From: an uncultured Blautia sp. | Lineage (GTDB): Bacteria; Bacillota; Clostridia; Lachnospirales; Lachnospiraceae | Assembly (NCBI GenBank): GCA_900539525.1 | Contig: UQCM01000025.1 | Span: 1-34,705, forward strand | Direction: 5' to 3' | DNA length: 34,705 bases | In this document: positions 1-5,699 of the stretch, piece after piece | How the letters are laid out: the number at the start of each line of letters is the position of its first letter | Position numbering within the stretch: position 1 is the first letter of the stretch | The notes under the pieces: generated by a model | What the model was told of the DNA's origin: nothing | The model's input: only the letters and a program-made list of their open reading frames with translations | Databases searched by the model: none | Translations under genes and position numbers: made by a program

Positions 1-10
1 TTTGGTATAG

Positions 11-34
11 AAAAATCCCGCACAGAAGTGCGGG
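11..34 (-). terminator. Probable terminator reading leftward
   Basis: A 7-bp perfect stem (CCCGCAC 17-23, GTGCGGG 28-34) with a 4-base loop. On the minus strand it is followed by a run of five T (complement of AAAAA 11-15). Which gene it serves cannot be seen, because the nearest minus-strand gene ends far to the right. Confidence 0.5.
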
Positions 35-52
35 ACTTTGTCTACAGTCTGA

Positions 53-78
53 AGCGGGCTCACAGAGCCCGCTTTTTT
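53..78 (+). terminator. Rho-independent terminator
   Basis: An 8-bp perfect stem (AGCGGGCT 53-60, AGCCCGCT 66-73) with a 5-base loop, followed by six T. It has the classic form for the plus strand and implies that a plus-strand gene ends just outside the left edge of the window. Confidence 0.8.
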
Positions 79-241
79 ATGATAATACCTGTTAATTCTG
101 CAGGATCCGAACCATATTCAAACTATTAAAATGTCAATAGATTCCGGCTATTTTTTTCCGTCAAAATACGATTTATTATTTCTGTACAAAACGGATGTTC
201 TGAAAAAATACTATGTAAACCAGTTAAGAACATTAAAAAAA

Positions 242-323
242 TGTGGATAATGTGGATAACCTGGTGTATAACTCATTTTTCCCCTGTTTTACAGATGTTT
301 TCCAACTTCCTTTCTGTGCATAA
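242..323. promoter_or_regulatory. DnaA-box cluster, possible origin or DnaA-binding region
   Basis: TGTGGATAA occurs twice in direct tandem (242-250 and 251-259); each is a perfect DnaA box, TTATCCACA, on the minus strand. A two-mismatch copy follows at 263-271 and a one-mismatch copy, TGTGCATAA, at 315-323. The preceding 120-240 is strongly AT-rich with A and T runs, as expected for a DNA-unwinding element. No protein gene is credible in 80-585. rplI and dnaB, which often lie in the origin region of Firmicutes, are less than 20 kb away. No dnaA gene is visible, so this may equally be a DnaA titration or regulatory site. Confidence 0.45.
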
Positions 324-406
324 CTTTAGGGTGTCCGTTTATAAAATTTTCGGGTTCTCAGGAATTCTGTCATATTTTGTGCAATTTGTACACCGCCGGT
401 TTTCCA

Positions 407-482
407 GTTACTGTTCACTCCGTGACCAGCAACACGCTTCGCGATGCACGTAAGATGCATACTGCATAATCTCGCGCTTCTA
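407..482 (+). repeat. Dispersed intergenic repeat, family 2 (copy 1)
   Basis: The block begins GTTACTGTTCACTCCGTGAC and contains GCTTCGCGATGCAC. The same beginning and inner motif recur at 11334, and the beginning recurs at 16251. The copy leads directly into a long palindrome at 491-534, the same arrangement as at 11334-11486. It is noncoding; the small ORF crossing it has no protein character. Confidence 0.7.
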
Positions 483-490
483 CTCTCGGG

Positions 491-534
491 TTTTGTGATA
501 CAGGAAATTCCTTCGAATTTCCTGTATCACAAAA
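491..534. repeat. Perfect 20-bp-arm palindrome (repeat module shared with 11441)
   Basis: The left arm (491-510, beginning TTTTGTGATACAGG) pairs perfectly with 515-534 across a 4-base loop. A near copy lies at 11441-11486 and a half copy at 3470-3490. It sits directly beyond the terminator of the NlpC/P60 gene, so it is probably a mobile or repetitive palindrome and not part of that terminator. Confidence 0.7.
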
Positions 535-564
535 AAGGAACCCGCCTCTTTCGAGACGGGTTCC
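531..564 (-). terminator. Terminator of the NlpC/P60 gene
   Basis: A 12-bp stem with one mismatch (537-548 with 553-564, loop TTTC) is followed on the minus strand by six T (complement of 531-536). It lies 21 bases past the stop codon of the minus-strand gene at 586-2157. Confidence 0.85.
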
Positions 565-585
565 AACCCCTTTATTAATTAACGA

Positions 586-2157
586 TTAATCGATATAGCT
601 TCTTGCTGCACAAGGTGTACGGTATCCGATATCAGATACAATAATACCTGTTCTGGAATTGCTTGCATGTACGACCTGACCGTTTCCGATGTACATCGTT
701 ACATGACCGATTCCGTAATCGCCGCTTCCACTGTAGAATAACAGGTCACCCGGCTGGATATTGGAAAGGCTTACTGCTCTTCCGCTGGCTGACTGTGAGC
801 CTGCGGTACGCGGAATAGAAATTCCGAAGTTTGCCAGAACAGACTGTGTAAATCCTGAGCAGTCAGTTCCGTTTGTCAGGCTGGTTCCTCCATATACATA
901 TGGATTTCCAACAAACTGTAATGCAAAGTTGACAATTGACTGTCTCGTTCCGGATGTGCTTGCGGAATCAGAGGTTGTCGTCTGCTGTGTTGCCTGCGCT
1001 GCCGCTTCGGCCTGTGCCTGCGCTGCTGCATCGGCCTCAGCCTGTGCCTGCGCTGCCTGCTGAGCTGCCGCATCCGCCTGTGCCTGTGCTTCCTCTGACC
1101 ACTGCTGATTTGCCTGCTCCTGCGCCTGCTGTGCTGCTTCTGCTGCCGCATCCGCTGCTGCCTGGGCTTCTGCTGCCTGCTGTGCCGCCTGAGCTGCCGC
1201 ATCTGCCTCTGCCTGGGCTGCCGCCTGTGCTGCCTCTGCCTCAGCTGCCGCCTGGGCTTCTGCCGCTGCCTGGGCTTCCTCAGCCATCACTGCTGCATAT
1301 GCTGCTTCATTCGCCTTATCGATGGTTGTCTGTGCCAGCTCCTGCAGGTCATAATCAAAACTCTGCTCTGCTGCCAGCTGCTTCGCCTCAGCTGCTGCCT
1401 GTGAAGCCATATAGGCTGCATATGCTGCTTCATCAGCCGTAGCACTGTTCATCGCATCAATCGCAGCATTCAGCATCTGTTCTGCCCGATCATGCGCCGC
1501 CTGTACGGCCTCTGCCCTTGCATCTACCTTTTCAATGGATTCTGCCTCTACAAACTCTGTACTACAGTCCACATAATCCTTGGAAACATAACCGATCACA
1601 TCTGAATCAACTGCTACCTTTACCCAGTCTCCTGCATCCTCAAGAACCTCAAGGCACTGAGAATCTCCAACCATGCTGATAACCTTGGACTTTTTATTTG
1701 GCTTCTTACGAACCATCAAGGTAGTGGTATTTACCGTAGCCACCTCTGTTCCCAGCTCATCGGCCAGTTCCTCGGCCTGCTTTCCTGTTACAAAGAACTC
1801 AGACTTTACATAGCCTGTAACATCTCCCGACTTAATCAGATACCAGTCACCCTCCTGACCAAGAATATCTGCTGCGGAGTTATTGTAAATCTGCCCGATC
1901 ACGCAACCCTCTTCACCGGCTGCATCACGGATATTTACATACTCATTTACCTGTGCAATGGCTTTGACGTCATATCCGCTTGCCTTTACCTGAACCGTGC
2001 CGACAGCCTCTTTCTTAGCCGTCTGCTCCTGAATCCTGGATTCCAGTCCCGCCAGCGGCATATCAAATCCAGATGCCATTGTCACAACGCCATTCCCTGC
2101 AAAAACCACAGCGCTTACCAGACAGCAGGCAGTTACCTTTAATACTCCTCTTTTCAT
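586..2157 (-). CDS. Secreted SH3-domain NlpC/P60 cell-wall hydrolase
   Basis: The 523-residue exported protein probably cleaves peptide cross-links in peptidoglycan (gamma-D-glutamyl-diamino acid endopeptidase class). Residues 1-30 form a signal peptide. Two bacterial SH3 domains follow at about 65-120 and 140-200; such domains bind wall peptides. Residues about 205-395 are a long Ala/Gln/Glu-rich, predicted helical or coiled-coil stretch built from AAAEAQA-like units. The C-terminal NlpC/P60 domain (about 400-523) has the catalytic triad: Cys433 in GTDCSGF, His485 in GHVTMYIG and His497 in VVHASN. A GGAGGT ribosome site lies about 10 bases before the ATG. The gene has its own promoter and terminator and appears to be monocistronic. 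The domain order resembles secreted D,L-endopeptidases of gut Clostridia. The family assignment is secure; the exact bond cleaved is inferred. Confidence 0.93.
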   Translation of the reverse strand: MKRGVLKVTACCLVSAVVFAGNGVVTMASGFDMPLAGLESRIQEQTAKKEAVGTVQVKASGYDVKAIAQVNEYVNIRDAAGEEGCVIGQIYNNSAADILGQEGDWYLIKSGDVTGYVKSEFFVTGKQAEELADELGTEVATVNTTTLMVRKKPNKKSKVISMVGDSQCLEVLEDAGDWVKVAVDSDVIGYVSKDYVDCSTEFVEAESIEKVDARAEAVQAAHDRAEQMLNAAIDAMNSATADEAAYAAYMASQAAAEAKQLAAEQSFDYDLQELAQTTIDKANEAAYAAVMAEEAQAAAEAQAAAEAEAAQAAAQAEADAAAQAAQQAAEAQAAADAAAEAAQQAQEQANQQWSEEAQAQADAAAQQAAQAQAEADAAAQAQAEAAAQATQQTTTSDSASTSGTRQSIVNFALQFVGNPYVYGGTSLTNGTDCSGFTQSVLANFGISIPRTAGSQSASGRAVSLSNIQPGDLLFYSGSGDYGIGHVTMYIGNGQVVHASNSRTGIIVSDIGYRTPCAARSYID

Positions 2158-2280
2158 TTATACCCGACCTCCATATGTATTAAACCATTTGTTTCTACTT
2201 AGCCGCTATTGATGTCGGGGGCAAAAGTATTTGACCCTGGCATCTATTTATTACGTAATTGTTAACTTTTTTACAGGGCT

Positions 2281-2309
2281 ATCATAGCAAATATTACACC
2301 CTTTGTCAA
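2281..2309 (-). promoter_or_regulatory. Promoter of the NlpC/P60 gene
   Basis: On the minus strand a perfect TTGACA (complement of 2304-2309) and TATGAT (complement of 2281-2286) are separated by exactly 17 bases. This is a near-consensus vegetative promoter. Transcription would start near 2274, giving a leader of about 115 bases before the gene. Confidence 0.8.
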
Positions 2310-2339
2310 CAGAGATAATATTTTTTTAATGATTTATCT

Positions 2340-2483
2340 GTTACTATTCACACGTCAGCCAGTTCGAGGTGCACTATCTATACCCGGACGTTTCAAGTAC
2401 GCCTTGGCGTACTTGCCGCGGTGTGGTCGAATGCGAAGCATTCTTCTACTGTATTGCTTTTCAAGTATGCCCTGGCGTACCTG
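2340..2483. repeat. Palindrome-rich repeat block after trxB (family 2 end)
   Basis: 2340-2360 is the reverse complement of the family 2 end GGCTGACGTGTGAATAGTAA found at 11657-11676. The block also holds a perfect 10-bp-arm palindrome at 2394-2415 (CAAGTACGCC, 2-base loop), an imperfect copy of it at 2462-2483, and GAATGCGAAGCATTC near 2430-2444. It abuts the trxB stop codon. There is no T tract, so it is not a typical terminator. Confidence 0.65.
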
Positions 2484-3401
2484 CTAAAACATCAGATACT
2501 CCTGTACGGATGTCACCGCATTTGCACCATCTGCCACAGCAGTTACGATCTGCCGCAGCGGCTTTTTACGGATATCTCCCACAGCGAAGACTCCCTCCCG
2601 GCTTGTTGCACAATCCTCAGCTGCAAGAATATAACCGCTCTCATCCATATCGACCAGACCGCGTACTGTCCCTGAATTTGGCAGAACGCCTACTGCCACA
2701 AACACGCCGTCCATATCCATGACCTTTTTCTTCCCTGTCTTTACATTCTCGATCCGGATGGATTCCACATGATCCTCTCCGTTGATCTCTTTTACCACAG
2801 TATCCCAGATGATCTCCACATTGTCACAGGAAAGCAGGCGTTCCTGCAGGCTCTTTGCCGCACGGAGTTCATCTCTTCGATGAATCAGGTATACCTTTTC
2901 GCATCCCCGTGCCAGGAAGATCGCATCCTCCACTGCAACATCACCGCCGCCTACCACAGCCACTGTACGCCCGCGGAAGAAGGCTCCGTCACATGTTGCA
3001 CAATAGGAGACACCCATACCTGAAAGGTCCTTCTCTCCCGGGACTCCCAGCTCTCTGTGGGCTGCACCCATAGCAAGGATCAATGATCTCGCACGATAGA
3101 TTCCTTCTGAAGTCACTACTTTTTTTTCTGTTTCTTCTATTATAATACCGGTCACTTCAGCTGTGACAAATTCCGCCCCCAGTTTGTCTGCATGCTCTCT
3201 GAATTTCACCCCCAGCTCATATCCATTGATACCCGGAAGGCCAGGATAATTATCCACTTCATAAGTATTTACCACCTGTCCGCCACTGATGTATTCCTTC
3301 TCCAGTACCAGAGTAGAAAGACGCCCTCTCTGGGCATAAATCGCTGCTGCCAGTCCCGCCGGTCCGGACCCGATAATTATCAAATCATATAACTTATCCA
3401 T
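2484..3401 (-). CDS. trxB: Thioredoxin-disulfide reductase
   Basis: This cytoplasmic FAD enzyme uses NADPH to reduce thioredoxin, feeding electrons to disulfide-reducing and peroxide-detoxifying systems. At 305 residues it has the usual length. The FAD-binding motif GSGPAGLAAA is at 11-20, the redox-active pair CATC at 134-137, the NADPH loop GGGDVAVEDA at 151-160, and HRRDELRA at 174-181 contacts the NADPH phosphate. FAVGDIR near the C terminus closes the FAD domain. AAGGAGGAGAG lies 6 or so bases before the ATG. The gene is divergent from the PerR-like gene, whose regulon theme (oxidative stress) fits. The stop codon lies at the very edge of a palindromic repeat block, so the last residues may have been shaped by repeat insertion. 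Confidence 0.95.
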   Translation of the reverse strand: MDKLYDLIIIGSGPAGLAAAIYAQRGRLSTLVLEKEYISGGQVVNTYEVDNYPGLPGINGYELGVKFREHADKLGAEFVTAEVTGIIIEETEKKVVTSEGIYRARSLILAMGAAHRELGVPGEKDLSGMGVSYCATCDGAFFRGRTVAVVGGGDVAVEDAIFLARGCEKVYLIHRRDELRAAKSLQERLLSCDNVEIIWDTVVKEINGEDHVESIRIENVKTGKKKVMDMDGVFVAVGVLPNSGTVRGLVDMDESGYILAAEDCATSREGVFAVGDIRKKPLRQIVTAVADGANAVTSVQEYLMF

Positions 3402-3498
3402 TCTTCTCTCCTCCTTATTTTTTGTTATGAAAAGCGGACATTCCCATTCCGCTTTGCTGCATGCTTTTTTATGATACAGGAAATTTCTTCTATTATCA

Positions 3499-3525
3499 GT
3501 ATAACCTATTTCCGTCAGATTTGCA
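3499..3525 (-). promoter_or_regulatory. Possible trxB promoter
   Basis: On the minus strand GGTTATACT gives a good -10 box (TATACT, complement of 3499-3504), with a weak TGCAAA (complement of 3520-3525) 15 bases upstream. The leader then crosses a half copy of the palindrome module (3470-3490) and a small hairpin AAAGCGGA...TCCGCTTT near 3431-3455. The short spacing makes this tentative. Confidence 0.35.
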
Positions 3526-3563
3526 CCCGGATAACAAAAACTTTTTTAAACCTACAAAAGTAA

Positions 3564-3615
3564 TTGACATTTAATAATGCATACATTATGATATTTATAT
3601 CGATAACTGTTATCA
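3564..3615 (+). promoter_or_regulatory. Promoter and Per/Fur-box-like operator of the perR-like gene
   Basis: TTGACA (3564-3569) and TATGAT (3587-3592) are separated by 17 bases. Immediately after, at 3601-3615 and so over the expected start of transcription, lies CGATAACTGTTATCA. This 7-1-7 inverted repeat is close to the Gram-positive Fur/PerR consensus TGATAATNATTATCA. The position suggests autorepression by the downstream protein; that is inference. Confidence 0.75.
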
Positions 3616-3658
3616 TTTTTAGAGAGAATACCATTCTACACAGGAAGGAGAAGCAATC

Positions 3659-4048
3659 ATGGCTGCATTAAAATACAGTCGGCAGCGCGAATCCATCAAA
3701 CAGTTTCTGGCGACCAGGAATGATCATCCGACTGCCGATACGATTTATACGAATTTGCGTGAAACATTTCCAAATATCAGCCTCGGCACTGTCTACCGCA
3801 ATCTGGCATTATTATCAGATATCGGAGAAATCGTAAAGATTACGACAGGAGATGGCGCTGACCGCTTTGATGAAAAGACCACTCCCCATCACCATTTTGT
3901 ATGCAGGGAATGCCATCGTGTGATGGATCTGGAAATGGAAAGCATTGATTCTATTATGGATGTAGCTGGAAAAAACTTTGCCGGTCAAATCGACAGCTAT
4001 ATCACCAACTTTTACGGTGTTTGTGATGAATGTATTAAAAAAATGTAA
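3659..4048 (+). CDS. perR: Fur-family peroxide-responsive repressor, PerR-like
   Basis: A metal-dependent DNA-binding repressor of 129 residues, slightly short for the family. The winged-helix region ends with GTVYRNLALL (43-52), the recognition-helix signature of the Fur family. The regulatory metal ligands of PerR are present: His23 in HPTAD, Asp71 in RFDEK, and the His77-79 cluster. Four structural zinc cysteines follow as C82-x2-C85 and C122-x2-C125. In PerR, iron-catalysed oxidation of the histidines releases the protein from DNA. Identification as PerR, and not Fur or Zur, rests on the adjacent rubrerythrin gene and the box-like palindromes at both promoters. A strong AGGAAGGAG ribosome site precedes the ATG. 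Confidence 0.85.
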   Translation: MAALKYSRQRESIKQFLATRNDHPTADTIYTNLRETFPNISLGTVYRNLALLSDIGEIVKITTGDGADRFDEKTTPHHHFVCRECHRVMDLEMESIDSIMDVAGKNFAGQIDSYITNFYGVCDECIKKM

Positions 4049-4063
4049 ATTCTCAAAAAAACC

Positions 4064-4114
4064 TTGACTGTGAAAGAAATTTGTGATAGTTTAATATCAG
4101 TAATCATTACTGAT
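4064..4114 (+). promoter_or_regulatory. Rubrerythrin promoter with 19-bp perfect palindrome operator
   Basis: TTGACT (4064-4069) is followed by an AT-rich -10 region around 4087-4095 (TAGTTTAAT). Directly after it, at 4096-4114, ATCAGTAATCATTACTGAT is a perfect 9-1-9 palindrome whose core TAATCATTA matches the centre of Per boxes. Its placement just past the -10 region is typical of repressor operators. The likely binder is the PerR-like protein encoded directly upstream. Confidence 0.7.
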
Positions 4115-4191
4115 TATGAAACAGAGGATCAAAAGGTTAGACTATTCTGACCTCCAACATGATATAATTTAAAGAAAAGGAGATTATGACA

Positions 4192-4734
4192 ATGGCTAAA
4201 TGGGTATGTAATGTATGTGGTTATGTAGCAGAAGGAGACGCAGCTCCGGAGTTTTGTCCGGTATGTAAGGCACCGGCTTCCAAGTTCACCATGCAGGCAG
4301 GCGAGAAGACATGGGCTGCTGAGCATGTGGTAGGTGTAGCTCAGGGTGTATCTGAGGATATCCTTGCTGACTTAAGAGCAAACTTCGAGGGCGAGTGCTC
4401 AGAGGTTGGTATGTATCTGGCAATGGCAAGAGTTGCTCACAGAGAAGGCTATCCGGAAATCGGTTTATACTGGGAGAAGGCTGCTTACGAAGAGGCAGAG
4501 CACGCTGCTAAATTTGCAGAGCTGCTTGGCGAAGTTGTAACAGACAGCACAAAGAAAAACCTTGAGATGCGTGTAGATGCTGAGAACGGAGCTACCGCTG
4601 GTAAATTCGATCTGGCAAAACGTGCAAAAGCTGCTAACCTGGATGCGATCCATGACACAGTACATGAAATGGCAAGAGACGAGGCTCGCCACGGCAAAGC
4701 ATTTGAAGGCCTGTTAAAGAGATATTTTGGTTAA
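4192..4734 (+). CDS. rbr: Rubrerythrin with N-terminal rubredoxin domain (reverse type)
   Basis: A cytoplasmic peroxidase that reduces hydrogen peroxide in anaerobes at a di-iron centre. Counted from ATG 4192 it has 180 residues. A rubredoxin-like Fe(Cys)4 site comes first (Cys6, Cys9, Cys22, Cys25), then the four-helix di-iron domain with ligands in GECSE (Glu68), EEAEH (Glu101, His104), HEM (Glu159) and DEARH (Glu164, His167). Rubredoxin-first order is the reverse of classical rubrerythrin and is typical of oxygen-induced clostridial proteins. An ATG at 4186 is also in frame, but AAGGAG at 4177-4182 is only 3 bases from it and 9 bases from 4192, which favours 4192. Codon use is strongly optimised, suggesting high expression. 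It appears co-transcribed with the Bfd-like gene 32 bases downstream. Confidence 0.93.
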   Translation: MAKWVCNVCGYVAEGDAAPEFCPVCKAPASKFTMQAGEKTWAAEHVVGVAQGVSEDILADLRANFEGECSEVGMYLAMARVAHREGYPEIGLYWEKAAYEEAEHAAKFAELLGEVVTDSTKKNLEMRVDAENGATAGKFDLAKRAKAANLDAIHDTVHEMARDEARHGKAFEGLLKRYFG

Positions 4735-4766
4735 TTTCCATATTACCCAAAGAGAGGTGACAGAGA

Positions 4767-4961
4767 ATGGAGAATTACACCATATGTAATTGCAAACAGG
4801 TAACCTATTTCGATGTGGAAGACGCATTGAAGAACCATAAGACCTTCAGCGATGTAGAAAAGACATTTGATGAGGTTCAGAAAGTGACTCACTGCTCCAC
4901 CGGATGCGGCGGCTGTCACGACAAGATCCTGGATGCGATTTCCGAAATTATGAATAAATAA
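4767..4961 (+). CDS. Bfd-like [2Fe-2S] protein
   Basis: A 64-residue protein with the pattern of the bacterioferritin-associated ferredoxin (BFD-like) [2Fe-2S] domain: Cys7-x-Cys9 near the N terminus and Cys47-x2-Cys50 in STGCGGCHDK, with an extra Cys43. In other proteins this domain passes electrons to partner redox enzymes. AGAGAGGTGACAGAG precedes the ATG, and the gene follows rubrerythrin with no terminator between, so it may supply electrons to rubrerythrin or help iron-sulfur handling under oxidative stress. That partner role is inference from position. A strong terminator follows. Confidence 0.8.
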   Translation: MENYTICNCKQVTYFDVEDALKNHKTFSDVEKTFDEVQKVTHCSTGCGGCHDKILDAISEIMNK

Positions 4962-4977
4962 TGAAGTTCCTGTAAGA

Positions 4978-5023
4978 AGGATTTAAAAAGGAGACAGAGT
5001 CATCTGTCTCCTTTTTAAATCCT
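4978..5023. terminator. Strong bidirectional-looking terminator
   Basis: A stem of about 21 bp runs through AGGATTTAAAAAGGAGACAG (from 4978) and its complement ending at 5023, with a 4-base loop around 5000-5003. The right arm includes TTTTT. It closes the perR-rubrerythrin-Bfd block. Confidence 0.8.
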
Positions 5024-5040
5024 CTTTTCATTCATTGTGT

Positions 5041-5064
5041 AACTGTTCAGAGTCATGCAGATTT
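5041..5064 (+). repeat. Dispersed repeat family 1, end fragment
   Basis: AACTGTTCAGAGTCATGCAG at 5041-5060 matches end B of the family 1 element (see 29343-29489). Only the terminal piece is present, adjoining the TetR remnant. Confidence 0.7.
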
Positions 5065-5083
5065 TATGTTACTTCCCTGTTTC

Positions 5084-5353
5084 TCACGTCGTCAGAAAAT
5101 TCAAAGAACCCGGCGGATTATCCGTGCCCTTTTCCAGAAGGGAAACCAGTCCCCAGATCGTGTCTTCTATTTCCTCCGGTGTAGAGGGTGTCAGCGTATT
5201 ATCCATCTTTACGGACAGAACGATCAGAACGATCTCAGCCAGTGCCGCAGGGCGCTCAAAATGAATCTCACCCCGTTCAATTCCCTGCTGAATAATCTCT
5301 GTCAGGGCAGGCTTCAGTTCAGAAATCAGATGGCTCAGATATTTCTGATGAAT
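5084..5353 (-). pseudogene. TetR-family regulator, C-terminal remnant
   Basis: On the minus strand this stretch encodes about 88 residues resembling the ligand-binding C-terminal domain of TetR regulators of the YfiR type: LKPALTEIIQQGIERGEIHF, then LAEIVLIVLSVKMDN, PSTPEEIEDTIWGLVSLLEK and a PPGSLNFL tail. The DNA-binding N terminus is absent. Upstream reading continues open only because it runs antisense through an unrelated AMP-ligase fragment. No ribosome site or start codon fits the family, so it is read as a relic. Confidence 0.7.
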
Positions 5354-5557
5354 AAGGGTGTCATGCTGAGTCACCGGAATCTGGCAGAAAATGCCACCTT
5401 CCTGGATATGAAATTCCCGGAGCATACGGTTCTTATGTCCGTTCTTCCGATCCATCATGCCTACTGTCTGAGCATGGATTTCCTGAAGGGACTGTCCACG
5501 GGTGCCGTAATCTGCATCAACGATTCCCTGATCCGTATGGCAAAGAACATCAAACAT
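5354..5557 (+). pseudogene. AMP-binding (acyl-CoA ligase-like) enzyme, internal remnant
   Basis: The plus strand encodes about 68 residues resembling the segment just after the phosphate-binding loop of AMP-forming ligases: KGVMLSHRNLAENA, then VLMSVLPIHHAYCLSMDFLK, GAVICINDSL and MAKNIK. The preceding loop and all downstream domains are missing. It adjoins the TetR remnant at about 5353 with opposite orientation, showing a past rearrangement or deletion. An open frame from 5066 spans both pieces but is a chance chimera, not a gene. Confidence 0.75.
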
Positions 5558-5610
5558 TGTGGAAACGCTGTACGAAAAACAATCTGAAAACAAGTCCCGA
5601 AACCATATTA

Positions 5611-5649
5611 AAAGGAAATGCAGCCCCGGAGTAAATCTACTCCGGGGCT
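5611..5649 (-). terminator. Terminator of the CotH-like gene
   Basis: An 11-bp perfect stem (AGCCCCGGAGT 5622-5632, ACTCCGGGGCT 5639-5649) with a 6-base loop. On the minus strand it is followed by GCATTTCCTTTT, a moderate T tract. It lies about 50 bases past the stop codon of the gene at 5700. Confidence 0.65.
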
Positions 5650-5699
5650 GTTCCCTGCTTATTCATCATACAATCCCTGATGTCGATGTTCTAGCCTGA

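Noticed and set aside
241..453. A 70-residue open frame on the plus strand
   Set aside because: No ribosome site, poor composition, and it runs across the DnaA boxes and the family 2 repeat.
936..1442. A Pro/Leu/Ala-rich plus-strand open frame
   Set aside because: It is the antisense of the Ala/Gln-rich repeat region of the NlpC/P60 gene; the low-complexity codons keep it open.
2158..2274. The NlpC/P60 leader as a ydaO-type cyclic-di-AMP riboswitch
   Set aside because: Such riboswitches often precede wall hydrolase genes, but this leader is short and I could not find the conserved core; only a weak hairpin around 2211-2244 is seen.
5066..5587. A 173-residue open frame on the plus strand
   Set aside because: Its first half is antisense to the TetR remnant and only the second half is an AMP-ligase fragment, so it is a chimera of two relics.
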